A stretch of 64,000 nt of DNA from JBALVT01 sp965262875. Its GTDB lineage: Bacteria > Pseudomonadota > Gammaproteobacteria > Pseudomonadales > Halieaceae. The number at the start of each line of letters is the position of its first letter. Position 1 is the stretch's first letter. Shown in pieces: positions 34,842 to 44,022 of the stretch. The notes under the pieces are model-generated. The model made no database searches. It was not told the origin of the DNA and saw nothing but the letters and a program-made list of their open reading frames with translations. Position numbers and translations under genes: made by a program. The stretch spans positions 6,390,946-6,454,945 of the forward strand of contig OZ253569.1 of assembly GCA_965262875.1 (NCBI GenBank). The letters run 5' to 3'.

Positions 34842-35570
34842 CTAGTCCAGTGTTCCAAACAGCTTGTCGTAAAGCAATGTGATGCTGGCGTAGTTACCTT
34901 TGTGCATGTTTTCGTGATGAATATGGTGTTTTGCCGTGATCCAGCTCAGTGTTTTGAAGGGGAAGTAGGGCAGATCCACAAAGGTGTGATTCACCTGGTT
35001 GAGCTGATAAAAAATAACGAAGGTAACAATGACGGTGGCGATGTGAAACGGACCCATTAGGGCCGCGAGAAACACCACTGAGCCCATGAACAACATTATC
35101 CCGATGAAGGTTTCTCTGGGGTGCACATAGTGGGAATCAAGATAGGTGGGGCTGCGCGCTTGGTGATGTACCGCGTGAACTTGGCGCATGGCACCATTGC
35201 CGTGAAACCAGAAACGATGTGACAGGTAGTAAAGAAAATCGTAGAACATCAATAGGACAACAATATTTAGAAGAATTGTCCAAATTGGCTGAGTATCGAG
35301 CGTTACGCAAAAGGGTAAAACGAGTAAATAGAAAACGATATTACAGTGCATGCCGACTTTTTGGGTGGCTCGCACAATGGGTGGATATTTCTCTTGAGCC
35401 CATTTCTCCTTGTCTTTACTACGGTTAAGTTCTCGCATATCAGATAGGGGGCGAACTTTAAACAGCAGCCATTTGCCGACGACTGAGATAGCCACTATTC
35501 CAGTTAGAGACAGGGTCCCAGCGAGCCAGTGATAATTTTCGATTAGGGTCGACCATATTTCGCTGTTCAT
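34842..35570 (-). CDS. Sterol desaturase / fatty acid hydroxylase superfamily protein (242 aa)
   Basis: Membrane di-iron oxygenase. The His motifs are YLSHRFWFHGN, VHAVHHQARSPTYLDSHYVH and TAKHHIHHENMHKGN. Four hydrophobic segments include WLAGTLSLTGIVAISVVGKW and TILLNIVVLLMFYDFLYYL. The enzymes of this superfamily hydroxylate or desaturate lipids, sterols or carotenoids using O2. The length is on the short side but all His clusters are present. It is cotranscribed with the CMD-family gene downstream and lies 25 bp after the double-MarR gene, so it may be under that regulator. Confidence 0.9.
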   Translation of the reverse strand: MNSEIWSTLIENYHWLAGTLSLTGIVAISVVGKWLLFKVRPLSDMRELNRSKDKEKWAQEKYPPIVRATQKVGMHCNIVFYLLVLPFCVTLDTQPIWTILLNIVVLLMFYDFLYYLSHRFWFHGNGAMRQVHAVHHQARSPTYLDSHYVHPRETFIGIMLFMGSVVFLAALMGPFHIATVIVTFVIFYQLNQVNHTFVDLPYFPFKTLSWITAKHHIHHENMHKGNYASITLLYDKLFGTLD

Positions 35571-35594
35571 TTTTCTGCCTCGGACACTTTTATT

Positions 35595-36632
35595 CTAGGG
35601 CAATAGAAGCTTGCCCAATTCCTGGCTGGCTTGAGCGCCGAGCTGTTGTTTAAGTTGTTGTGCCAGCAGGCTCAAGTCTACTGGATGGCTGTTGCCAGAT
35701 AGCTCTTGTTCAAGGTGGAGGGACCGATAGAGTGCGCCGGATACCTCCTTCAGCTTTTTAGTTGCGCTCTTTCCGGCCAGTGCAATAAATTCCTGTTCGA
35801 GTTCATCGACGCTGGCCACTGAGTGCTTGATGAGCTCTCGGCCCCGTTCAGTGAAGCGTAAAACAATCTGTCTTGCATCGCGCGGGTCAGGTTCTCGGAA
35901 AATGTAATCCAGCGCTTCCAACTCCTTGGCGGTTGCGCTGATAGCTTGCTTACTGACATCTTGTATTGCAGCCATGTGTTGAATCTTTCCACCGGAAGCG
36001 CCGATCAGTGTTAGCACTTGTCCGAAGTACAACTTTAAACCGGGGTGCCCCTTTTTCTTGGTCATTGCCATTAGTCTTTTTAGGACGTAGTCAGCCAATC
36101 CTGGCAGTGCTGCGGCCAGGCTCATCGTTGGAGAAACTGTGTTAATTGAAGCTTGTCCGAGACCGGCATCCGAGTAAATTCTTGAAAGGGTTTCACCGGC
36201 ATTGTCTATCGCTGATTTGCTGACAATATCTGCAAATTGGTCATCGAGTCTCGTCGTTATATGCGCGCCATCGCGACGCAGCTGCCTGCCCTGGGCTGTT
36301 AGTACAAGTTGTCTGGCGCGGCCATCCAGGGGGTCGGCTTCGCGCGCGATAAACCCCGCTGTTTCAATTTGATTGCTAGTTTGATTGCAGGCTTGCTTCG
36401 AAATTCCGAGTGTCTGCGCGAGATCGCCGAGGCGCATACCTCTTTCACCCAGCAGCGTAATGTAGGGAGCAAAACCCAAACGTAAATTCTGGTGCCCGAA
36501 CTCTTTTTTCAGAGTATCCATCAGCTGTGTTTGAGTGTAACGGGCGACACCCAATAAGTGCCTTGAGAAATTATCCTCGTAGCGATTCCAGGTGTTGTCG
36601 GCAGTGCCTGTCTGTTGTGCTTGGTTGCTCAT
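35595..36632 (-). CDS. Double-domain MarR-family regulator (345 aa)
   Basis: Two MarR-type winged helix domains in one chain. The first has MRLGDLAQTLGISKQACNQT and IAREADPLDGRARQLVLTAQ. The second has IQHMAAIQDVSKQAISATAK and IFREPDPRDARQIVLRFTER. Normal MarR proteins have one such domain and act as dimers, so this may be an internal pseudodimer. It starts at ATG 36632 (MSNQAQQTG); a longer frame from 36680 would run through the promoter. It is divergent from the dehydrogenase operon at 36756 with an inverted repeat between them, so it probably controls both sides and responds to a substrate of the pathway. Confidence 0.87.
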   Translation of the reverse strand: MSNQAQQTGTADNTWNRYEDNFSRHLLGVARYTQTQLMDTLKKEFGHQNLRLGFAPYITLLGERGMRLGDLAQTLGISKQACNQTSNQIETAGFIAREADPLDGRARQLVLTAQGRQLRRDGAHITTRLDDQFADIVSKSAIDNAGETLSRIYSDAGLGQASINTVSPTMSLAAALPGLADYVLKRLMAMTKKKGHPGLKLYFGQVLTLIGASGGKIQHMAAIQDVSKQAISATAKELEALDYIFREPDPRDARQIVLRFTERGRELIKHSVASVDELEQEFIALAGKSATKKLKEVSGALYRSLHLEQELSGNSHPVDLSLLAQQLKQQLGAQASQELGKLLLP

Positions 36633-36653
36633 ACAAGAATAGTAAATATAGGT

Positions 36654-36679
36654 TGTCAATAAGTCAATTGAAGTTGACA
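36654..36679. promoter_or_regulatory. Inverted repeat between the MarR gene and the dehydrogenase operon
   Basis: TGTCAA (36654-36659) and TTGACA (36674-36679) with CAATTG in the middle form a near-palindrome of 26 bp. On the minus strand it overlaps a TTGACT -35 box, 17 bp before TACTAT, which would serve the MarR gene. A MarR operator is a reasonable inference. Confidence 0.5.
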
Positions 36680-36755
36680 TAATGGTTTTTCAGTGTCTAC
36701 ACTTCACGTTCAGGTAGCGTTTCGCTGCTTTTACGGGTAGCCCAAGAGGACTGAT

Positions 36756-37613
36756 GTGACGACAACAATGAATGTGGGGTACATCGGCCTGGGAAACATT
36801 GGCAAACCCTCCGCCAGGCATTTAATTGGCGGGCAGTTTAATGCCTATGTTTTCGATGTCTATCAGCCGGCGGTGGAAGAGCTTGTTGGGTTCGGCGCAG
36901 TCGCCTGTTCTTCAGCCACAGAATTGGCCACTGTTTGTACACACATTGGAATTTGCGTGCGCGACGAAGCGCAGGTGGAAGAGTTGCTTTATGGCGACCA
37001 AGGTATTCTTGATTCGGCCGCAGCCGGAACCATAGTGGCGATACATTCCACCGTCACACGAAATGCTTTGCTGCGCTGGTCTGCTGATGCGGCACAAAAG
37101 AGCATCTTCTTAATCGATGCTGCAATCTCTGGTGGCGCCGCAGGCGCACAAGCGGGCACTCTGTGCTACATGGTCGGTGGCGATGCGGACGTTGTAGAAC
37201 GTGCTCGCCCAGTTTTCGAGACATCCGCAGATAAGATTGTTCACGCCGGCGAGATAGGATCTGGTTTATTGCTTAAACTGTGCAACAACCTCATTACCTA
37301 TGCAGAATTTATGGCGATGTCTGAAGCCACTCGCCTGGCAGAGGCGGGGGGCCTTTCGGCAGATATGCTGCGCGAGGTGGGTAAATCCAACGGTGTGGTC
37401 AACGAGTCCATGCACTCATTTGTTAGCAATCGAAATGCGCTCGTTAAGACTTGTACTGAAGAGCAAATGGAAGTGTTCTTTGGTTCTTTCGGACGCCTTG
37501 GAGAAAAGGATTTGGATTGCGCCTTGGCCAGCGCCGAAGAAATGGGCGTGGAATTGCCGACTACCCGCAGATTGCGCGACCGTGTCTACGCACTGTTTAT
37601 GAACAAAGATTAG
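36756..37613 (+). CDS. NAD(P)-dependent beta-hydroxyacid dehydrogenase (285 aa)
   Basis: 3-Hydroxyisobutyrate dehydrogenase family. The NAD(P) site is VGYIGLGNIGKPSARHLI. The substrate motif is IDAAISGGAAGAQAGTL, and the catalytic Lys lies in GSGLLLKLCNNLITYA. The C-terminal all-helical domain contains GEKDLDCALASAEEMGVELP. It oxidises 3-hydroxy acids, or reduces the corresponding semialdehydes; the real substrate here is unknown. First gene of a four-gene operon. GTG 36756 lies behind AAGAGGA; an ATG at 36768 is the alternative. Confidence 0.9.
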   Translation: MTTTMNVGYIGLGNIGKPSARHLIGGQFNAYVFDVYQPAVEELVGFGAVACSSATELATVCTHIGICVRDEAQVEELLYGDQGILDSAAAGTIVAIHSTVTRNALLRWSADAAQKSIFLIDAAISGGAAGAQAGTLCYMVGGDADVVERARPVFETSADKIVHAGEIGSGLLLKLCNNLITYAEFMAMSEATRLAEAGGLSADMLREVGKSNGVVNESMHSFVSNRNALVKTCTEEQMEVFFGSFGRLGEKDLDCALASAEEMGVELPTTRRLRDRVYALFMNKD

Positions 37614-37622
37614 AGAGTGTTT

Positions 37623-39086
37623 ATGAATCCGGAATCAAAGTTATTTATCAATGGCGAGCTGGTTGATGCAGCATCGAGCAGAACCTATCCGAACATAAAC
37701 CCTGCCAGCGAGGAAATCATGGGTGAGGTAGCAGATGCCGGTCCCGAGGATTTGGATCGCGCCATTGCCGCTGCCCGCACCGCCTTTGACGAAACGGATT
37801 GGTCGACCAACCACGAGCTTCGCCACAAGTGTATTGTCCAGTTACAAGAGGGCTTGCGCCAGGTCATGGACGACTTCAAGGAGCAGGTTGCGGCAGAGAC
37901 AGGCGCGCCCATTGGTCTATGTGGCCTGAGCGGCCCCCATTGCGAAATTCCCATCGGTTTTATCGACTACACATTGCAGACTCTTCCGAATTTCGAGTGG
38001 AGCAAGGACATTGGTGTATCGGAAATGATGGGTGGCAAGAGTAGACGCCTGGTTGAAAAGGAAGCCATTGGCCTGGTTGCCTGCGTTACACCCTGGAATG
38101 TACCGGTACAGATTAATCTGGCCAAGTGTATACCCGCGCTGGCGGCGGGCTGCACGGTGGTTTTAAAGGCGGCACCCGACACACCCTGGTCCGCAACTAT
38201 GCTCGGAAGAGTGGTCAAGGAGTATACCGACATCCCCGCGGGGGTGTTCAATGTGATTGCCGCTCAAGATCCCAAGGAGCTGGGCGATTTGCTGGTGGGG
38301 GACAGCCGTGTCGACATGGTTTCCTTTACCGGTTCTACTGCGGTGGGCAAGCACATTATGGCGCGCGCATCTGAGACCGTTAAAAAGGTATTTTTGGAAT
38401 TGGGAGGTAAATCGGCCAATATCATCCTCGATGATGCAGACCTGAACTCAAGCTTGTTGAGTGCACTGGCGGTATGTTTCCACGCGGGCCAGGGTTGTGC
38501 CATAAACACTCGCCTGCTGATACCGCGTGATCGCCAGGCAGAAGTAGAAGAGTTACTAAAAACCTATTTTGGTTTTATCGAATACGGTGATCCAGCATCC
38601 GAGAGTCAAATTATGGGCCCCCAGGTTAATGCACGTCAGCGGGAGCGGGTGCTGTCTTATATTCGCAAGGGAGAAGCAGAGGGCGCTCGACTACTATTGG
38701 GCGGGGGAATTCCAGCGCACCTGGGAAAAGGCTTTTACGTTGAGCCTACTGTGTTTGTCGATGTGAGCAACGACATGGTTATTGCCCGGGAGGAAATCTT
38801 TGGCCCAGTGTTGGTGGTAATCGCCTATGAGGGTGAAGACGACGCCATAAGAATTGCCAATGACTCAGACTATGGTTTGTCAGGCAGTGTTTGGTCTGCC
38901 AGTGAAGAGCGCGCGCTTCGTGTCGCACGGAAAATTCGCACGGGCACCATCAACGTCAACGGCGGAAATTTTTATGGCGCGGACGCCCCCTTCGGGGGCT
39001 ACAAGCAGAGCGGGATCGGTAGAGAGATGGGTCGTGAAGGATTTGAGGAATACCTCGAAACCAAATCAATAGCGATTGCGGTATGA
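37623..39086 (+). CDS. Aldehyde dehydrogenase (487 aa)
   Basis: NAD(P)-dependent aldehyde dehydrogenase. The cofactor segment is VACVTPWNVPVQINLAKC, the general base Glu is in FLELGGKSANI and the catalytic Cys in FHAGQGCAINTRLL. The end is FGGYKQSGIGREMG, typical of betaine/aromatic-type members. Full length with intact frame. ATG 37623 is preceded by GAGAG; a GTG at 37617 is in frame too. It lies 9 bp after the hydroxyacid dehydrogenase and overlaps the next SDR gene by 4 bp. It probably turns an aldehyde intermediate into an acid. Confidence 0.95.
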   Translation: MNPESKLFINGELVDAASSRTYPNINPASEEIMGEVADAGPEDLDRAIAAARTAFDETDWSTNHELRHKCIVQLQEGLRQVMDDFKEQVAAETGAPIGLCGLSGPHCEIPIGFIDYTLQTLPNFEWSKDIGVSEMMGGKSRRLVEKEAIGLVACVTPWNVPVQINLAKCIPALAAGCTVVLKAAPDTPWSATMLGRVVKEYTDIPAGVFNVIAAQDPKELGDLLVGDSRVDMVSFTGSTAVGKHIMARASETVKKVFLELGGKSANIILDDADLNSSLLSALAVCFHAGQGCAINTRLLIPRDRQAEVEELLKTYFGFIEYGDPASESQIMGPQVNARQRERVLSYIRKGEAEGARLLLGGGIPAHLGKGFYVEPTVFVDVSNDMVIAREEIFGPVLVVIAYEGEDDAIRIANDSDYGLSGSVWSASEERALRVARKIRTGTINVNGGNFYGADAPFGGYKQSGIGREMGREGFEEYLETKSIAIAV

Positions 39087-39856
39087 ATTCTCCACTGCAA
39101 AATAGAGTGTTTATTGTCACCGGCGGCTCCAAAGGTTTTGGGTTGGCCATTGCTCAGAGCCTGGTTGCGCAGGGGGCCAGGGTTGGCTTGCTGGGGAGAA
39201 ACAAAGGCTCGTTGGATGCTGCTGTAAGCACACTAGGGGCAGATCATGCCATCGGCGTCGCTGCCGATGTGGCGCACAAAGAAGATATCACTGCCGCCCT
39301 CACTCAAATTAAACAACACTTCGGTCGCCTCGATGGCCTAATTAACAATGCCGGAGTCGCACGACCCTCTACTGTGGAAAATCTTGTGGAGGACGAAGTG
39401 ATACAGCAAATACAAACCAATTTTTTAGGTACTGTGTTTTGCTGTCAGGCGGTTATTCCGATGCTGCGTGCTGCAGATAATCCTCGCATAATTAATATCT
39501 CATCCGCGTCGGCCTGGCATTACGACGAAATGAGTCATCTATCTATTTACGCCAGCACTAAAGCAGCGGTAGAGCGCTTTACCCGAGACCTAAGAGTAGA
39601 ACTGCAAGGTGACGGCATAGGTGTTACTTGTATCCGCCCGGGGGGAGCCTGGACCAACTTTGCCGACGATTGGAATCCTGATGCGCTCACAGCGGGTCTT
39701 GAGGCCTGGACACATGCGGGAACTTATATGGACACGGGTATGGAAGTACAGCAAGTGGGTGATGCTGTTGCATATGCTGTGTCGCAACCGGTGGGTGTCG
39801 CGGTGGATCTTCTGGAAATCCGCCCTAACGTGCCAACCAAAAAAGGGCAATATTAA
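39083..39856 (+). CDS. Short-chain dehydrogenase/reductase (257 aa)
   Basis: Classical SDR. The cofactor motif is VTGGSKGFGLAIAQ, and GLINNAGVA is the structural NAG motif. The active site has Ser in NISSASAWH and Tyr-Lys in YASTKAAVERF. It overlaps the aldehyde dehydrogenase stop by ATGA. Substrate unknown; within this operon it should oxidise an alcohol or reduce a ketone. The C-terminus (LEIRPNVPTKKGQY) is typical for the family. Confidence 0.93.
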   Translation: MNSPLQNRVFIVTGGSKGFGLAIAQSLVAQGARVGLLGRNKGSLDAAVSTLGADHAIGVAADVAHKEDITAALTQIKQHFGRLDGLINNAGVARPSTVENLVEDEVIQQIQTNFLGTVFCCQAVIPMLRAADNPRIINISSASAWHYDEMSHLSIYASTKAAVERFTRDLRVELQGDGIGVTCIRPGGAWTNFADDWNPDALTAGLEAWTHAGTYMDTGMEVQQVGDAVAYAVSQPVGVAVDLLEIRPNVPTKKGQY

Positions 39857-39873
39857 TAACTGGGAATACAGGT

Positions 39874-40617
39874 ATGGATTTTACAGGCAAGACAGTCATC
39901 GTAACCGGTGCCGGCGGGGGAATAGGTGAAGGCTACGCCAAAGCGTGCGCAGACCAGGGCATGAATGTCGTTATTGCCGAGCTGAACGAAGAGGGCGAGC
40001 GGGTTGCCCAAGAGATTAATTCGAGTGGTGGCACCGCATTATTTGTCCAAACCGATGTCGGTAGCGAAGAGTCCGCAAAGGCCTGTGCCGACGCCACCAT
40101 GGATTCTTTCGGCAAGATTAACTACCTGATCAACAACGCCGCAATTTTTGGCGATATGAAAATTGAGGGCTACCTGAATGTTGACTTGGACTATCTGGAC
40201 AAGTTCATGCGGGTCAATATGCACGGATGTTTAATCATGACCAGAGCCGTGGTGGAGCAAATGACTGCGGCGGGTGGCGGAGCCATTGTGAATCAATCTT
40301 CCACAGCGGCTTGGATGAGCACGGGGTTTTATGGCGTTGCCAAGCTCGCCATGAACGGAATTACCCAATCCTTGGCGAATGAAATGGGCTGGCGAAAAAT
40401 TCGTATCAACGCTATTGCTCCTGGCCCAACCGATACGGGTGCGCTGCAAAAAATGGCAGGTGAGTACGCCCAGGAGATGATTAAGTCGATGCCCATAAAG
40501 CGTTTGGGGCAGCCGGAAGACCTAGCCAGCGCGGCACTATTCTTATTGTCCGATGAGGCCAGCTGGATAACAGGACATATACTGAATGTGGACGGTGGGC
40601 AGTTTATGCGGCCGTGA
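39874..40617 (+). CDS. Short-chain dehydrogenase/reductase (247 aa)
   Basis: Second SDR of the operon, 17 bp downstream of the first. The cofactor motif is VTGAGGGIGEGYAK, the NAG motif is LINNAAIFG, and the active site is NQSSTAAWMSTGFYGVAKLA (Ser, Tyr, Lys). The C-terminus has the FabG-like SWITGHILNVDGGQ. Only about 30% alike to its neighbour by eye, so not a recent duplication. It may act on a different step of the same pathway. Confidence 0.93.
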   Translation: MDFTGKTVIVTGAGGGIGEGYAKACADQGMNVVIAELNEEGERVAQEINSSGGTALFVQTDVGSEESAKACADATMDSFGKINYLINNAAIFGDMKIEGYLNVDLDYLDKFMRVNMHGCLIMTRAVVEQMTAAGGGAIVNQSSTAAWMSTGFYGVAKLAMNGITQSLANEMGWRKIRINAIAPGPTDTGALQKMAGEYAQEMIKSMPIKRLGQPEDLASAALFLLSDEASWITGHILNVDGGQFMRP

Positions 40618-40673
40618 TGACTTGAATCTAAGTTGCTTTCTCAGCAAGGATCGAAAAACTGGAGATAGGTGAG

Positions 40674-42083
40674 ATGACTAGAGAATTTGCAGTAGCTCTA
40701 TGGCTTCTATCCGGGGTGCTTTTCACACAGGCCTGCGCGGAAGTCTCGGTGCCAACAAGTACGGCGATTACCAACGTCACCGTCATCGATGCTGCTTCGG
40801 GCGCGCGTAACGAGCAAACCGTAATCTTTGAGGTCGATAAGATTATTGCGGTTGCTCCTGCCGACAGCGAGCTTCCATCCGTTGCCCACAGCGTAGACGG
40901 CTCCGGCAAGTACCTGATTCCCGGCCTTTGGGATATGCATGTACATCTAACCTACGATGACGCTTACACCCAAGCAATGCCCGCTCTGTTTCTGTCGTAC
41001 GGGATTACGAGTGTCCGCGATACTGGAGGACTCATTCACAAACTTCAGCCCGTGATCAAAAAGATGCGGGCTGCCGATGCACTAGCACCCCGTGTATTTT
41101 TTAGCGGGCCACTCCTCGACGGCGAGTTCGTTGTCTACGATGGAGATTCAAGGCCGCAGATTGGAATTCAAAATTCGAGCATCGATCTGGCCAGGGTGAA
41201 TGTCGACAAGTTGAAAGCCGCCGGTGTGGATTTTATCAAGATCTATGAGATGGTTTCGCCAGAAGTCTTTGACGCTTTGGTGCAAGCTGGGCGCAGTCAC
41301 GGTCTACCCATCGCAGCCCATATTCCCCTGTCAATGACTGCCAGGGAGGCCGGACCAAAAATTGATTCTATGGAACACCTGAGAAATGTAGAACTCGATT
41401 GCGGCAGTAACGCCGAGGAACTGTATAGGGAGCGTGTCGTCATTCTGGACGGGCATAGAGCGGGGCCTGGGGCAGAGCTTCGCGCCAAACTCCATATACT
41501 GCAGCGAGCGCCGGCGATGGAACAGTTTGACGAAGAGCGTTGCGCGCAGACAATCGCCAGCTTGGGATCGACGCTACAAGTGCCAACAATCAGGCTCAAC
41601 ACATTGAGTCTCTACCCGCCGTTCAAGCGTAAAGACTGGAAAGACCTGCTGGCGAAAGTTCCAGACGCCGCGCGTCCGGCGTGGGAAGAGTTCAAAGCCA
41701 ATTTCGATGTAGTACGCGGGCGCTGGGGTACGCACGCGGCTGAATACAGTTTGTCTCTAGTCGGCCGAATGCACGCAGCGGGTGTTCCCATCGCTGCTGG
41801 CACCGATACACCGATTGGCGCAGCACTGCCTGGCGACAGCCTTCATACGGAGCTTGAGCGCCTGGTAGTAGCGGGGCTTAGCCCATTCGACGCCATAGGG
41901 GCGGCGACTCTTCGGCCGGCTGAGTTTTTCTCTTTGCAGAATGAAATGGGCGCGATTGAAGTGGGTCAACGAGCCGACCTGGTTCTCCTCAACGCCAATC
42001 CGCTGGAGAATATTTCGAATACGCGTGATATAGCGTTGGTGGTTTCAAAGGGAAGGTTAGTTTCACGAAACGACCTGAATTGA
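40674..42083 (+). CDS. Exported amidohydrolase-family protein (469 aa)
   Basis: Metal-dependent hydrolase. It has a signal peptide (EFAVALWLLSGVLFTQACA). The HxH metal site is GLWDMHVHLTYDD, the bridging Lys is in DFIKIYEM, and the further ligands lie in IAAHIPLS, SMEHLRN and AGTDTPIG. The fold is the imidazolonepropionase/prolidase type of amidohydrolase. The protein should act in the periplasm on an amide, lactone or peptide-like compound. It lies 56 bp after the SDR operon and may be co-transcribed. Frame intact. Confidence 0.9.
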   Translation: MTREFAVALWLLSGVLFTQACAEVSVPTSTAITNVTVIDAASGARNEQTVIFEVDKIIAVAPADSELPSVAHSVDGSGKYLIPGLWDMHVHLTYDDAYTQAMPALFLSYGITSVRDTGGLIHKLQPVIKKMRAADALAPRVFFSGPLLDGEFVVYDGDSRPQIGIQNSSIDLARVNVDKLKAAGVDFIKIYEMVSPEVFDALVQAGRSHGLPIAAHIPLSMTAREAGPKIDSMEHLRNVELDCGSNAEELYRERVVILDGHRAGPGAELRAKLHILQRAPAMEQFDEERCAQTIASLGSTLQVPTIRLNTLSLYPPFKRKDWKDLLAKVPDAARPAWEEFKANFDVVRGRWGTHAAEYSLSLVGRMHAAGVPIAAGTDTPIGAALPGDSLHTELERLVVAGLSPFDAIGAATLRPAEFFSLQNEMGAIEVGQRADLVLLNANPLENISNTRDIALVVSKGRLVSRNDLN

Positions 42084-42241
42084 TTAGCCTACCGCTATTG
42101 GTCTCCTGGCGCGTTTCGTGATTTGACACTACACTTTTGAACAGCACACAACACTCATCAACAGGCCATAGCGGCAGAAGCCAGAGATAGGCTGATCAGA
42201 ATGGTGTGCGCGCTGCTATGCACTCATCGTAGGAGTTTCTC

Positions 42242-42565
42242 ATGATGAATATTAGTCGTTCACTCTCGAATGTTCTTTTTGTTATCTGCGCAATTTTTCT
42301 TCTCAATACCTCAGTGTTCGCCCAAGAAGGCAAGGGTGCGCTATTCGCTATATTGTCCGGTGGCAATGAGTTGGACTCCGTCACCGGCGAGGTGGTTTTA
42401 AATCTAACTGCTCCCGACTCGGGTAGCCCTGGCGCCGTGAGCGATTGTATTGCTGAGGTAGACACCAAGCTGCTGAAGAAGATTTTCCGCAATCCGGCTA
42501 ATTTTTACGTTAATGCCCACAATCCATCGTTTCCGGCCGGGGCGATTCGGGGGCAGTTGCACTAG
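42242..42565 (+). CDS. CHRD-domain exported protein, short (107 aa)
   Basis: A signal peptide (SNVLFVICAIFLLNTSVFAQ) is followed by a reduced CHRD domain. It shows EVVLNLTAPDSGSPG in the middle and FYVNAHNPSFPAGAIRGQL at the end, the hallmark of the domain. CHRD domains are normally about 115-120 residues; only about 75 are left, so an internal deletion is possible. The start follows TAGGAGTTTCTC. Function unknown; it is the last intact gene before the IS cluster. Confidence 0.8.
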   Translation: MMNISRSLSNVLFVICAIFLLNTSVFAQEGKGALFAILSGGNELDSVTGEVVLNLTAPDSGSPGAVSDCIAEVDTKLLKKIFRNPANFYVNAHNPSFPAGAIRGQLH

Positions 42566-42667
42566 TTTCAGTGCCGGTAGGAGCCACCCATAGGTTGGAA
42601 ATTCATCGAGTAGGGGGTTTAGACTCCCTATGCCATCCGCGCTCACTCTTGGCGTTCTCAATAGCTC

Positions 42668-43010
42668 CTAAGAGTTTTGGCTACGAATAAACTCCAACGA
42701 AATATCTATCGCTTTTGCAAAAGGTGGAGATGTGTTTTTTGTGTACGCTGACATGATATTACCTACACGTACATCTAGCCCCCTTCGGGAGTCAGCCCGC
42801 TTAAGTGAGGTTAATATTCGTTCTATCACCCAATGATTGTGGCCTATCCGTGCAAAGTTTATCTGTTGTCGTAAGTCTGTACGCGCATCCGGTTCACTGA
42901 ATAGCGGAAATGCCTTGAAAAGAGCCGTATTGGGTTTAAGGTCCTTGGCTAAAACTTCTTTTGGGTTATTTTTGACAAACCATTTTCGACCAAGTTTATA
43001 GTTGAAGGGA
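42668..43010 (-). pseudogene. TGT-superfamily gene, C-terminal part (N-terminal part at 21510-22596)
   Basis: Reads PFNYKLGRKWFVKNNPKEVL from the IS5 border. It continues INFARIGHNHWVIERILTSL, the position of the zinc-ligand His in the superfamily, and ends SLEFIRSQNS. Joined at the duplicated CCTTC, it follows exactly on KKHPF of the N-terminal part, giving HPFNYKLG in frame. The reconstructed protein would be about 470 residues. The two parts point away from each other because of the inversion. Confidence 0.75.
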
Positions 43011-43927
43011 GACCTCAGCATAACTCAACAATGCAGACAAATTCCCGGTATAATTTCGTAGGCAAAAATCCTTCGCAACACAGCCCCGATTATTCGTTTC
43101 AAACGCTACTTTGAATCATCCCAGCCTCCACAGTCTTGATGATACCGGGGCGTTACTACAATGGTCAGAGATAGAGAAACTACTCGCCACTCTTTATGCC
43201 TCAAAAACAGGCCGTCCAGGCTATCCATTGCCGACCTTGTTCAGGAGCTTGTTGCCCGGTGCAGGGTATCGGCTTTCAGACGTACAGTTAGCTCAAAGTC
43301 TGTATCGAGATCTGCTGTTTCGAAAATTCTGTCATCTTGAGTTAGATAGAGAAGTTCCTGAGGCATCCACCTTGGGGAGATTTCGAACCCGACTGGTCGA
43401 GCAGGGATTGTGGGATCAACGACTGGCTGAAATTAACCGTCAGCTTGAAGCCAGGAACATTATTATGAGCGAAGGTCGGATTAATATTATTGATGCGACA
43501 CCCATAGAGGCTGCGCAATCGGGTTCAGGCAACGACAAAGATGGCAAACCAACGCGAGACCCTGAAGCGGGTTGGCACGTGAAGAATGACAGCCGGGGTA
43601 ACAAGAAGTCCACCTATGGCTTTTCTGTTCCTACGGGTGTCGATGAAGAGGGCTTTATTCACCGTCAAAGCGTGACGCCGGGTAATGTGCACGACTCTCG
43701 GGAGCGCGATACCTTGTTACTGGGTGATGAGACGGCACTGTACGCGGATGCCGCTTACAGCTCTCAACAGACCCGCGATAAGTTGGCGCAGCTGGGCATT
43801 GATGATCAGGTTCAACGCAAAGGCTACCGGGGCCATCCCTTGCCGGATGCAGATCAATGTCGTAACAAAGCAATAGCCGTCACGCGAGCCGGTGGTGAGC
43901 GACCTTTTGCAACCTGCAAGAGACACT
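43011..43927 (+). mobile_element. IS5-family element, 5' half (other half at 22597-22886)
   Basis: It begins with the inverted repeat GAGACCTCAGCATAAC at 43011 and is flanked by GAAGG (43006-43010), the partner of CCTTC at 22592-22596. It ends where an IS21 right end is inserted; ACACT at 43923-43927 is the partner of the AGTGT duplication at 22882-22886. Confidence 0.87.
43031..43927 (+). pseudogene. IS5-family transposase, N-terminal fragment
   Basis: ATG 43031 gives MQTNSRYNFVGKNPSQHSPD. A frame change near 43110 then leads into SLDDTGALLQWSEIEKLLAT and the DUF772-type block RDLLFRKFCHLELDREVPEA. The catalytic acids are in INIIDATPIEAAQSG, LYADAAYSSQQ and TRAGGERPFATC. The sequence stops at CKRH because of the IS21 insertion; the missing tail lies at 22742-22886. 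Without it, and with the frameshift, the transposase is inactive. Confidence 0.85.
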
Positions 43928-44022
43928 TGTTAGCGCCACAGTAAACCCGCAGTTATTTGCCGCAGAATAAAAGAACGACAAAGAGGCGACAGTGATCCGG
44001 CTTAACTCCAATCGATCACAGG

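Noticed and set aside
43111..43944. A complete transposase ending KRHLLAPQ
   Set aside because: The last residues come from the IS21 end; the real C-terminus is at 22742-22886.
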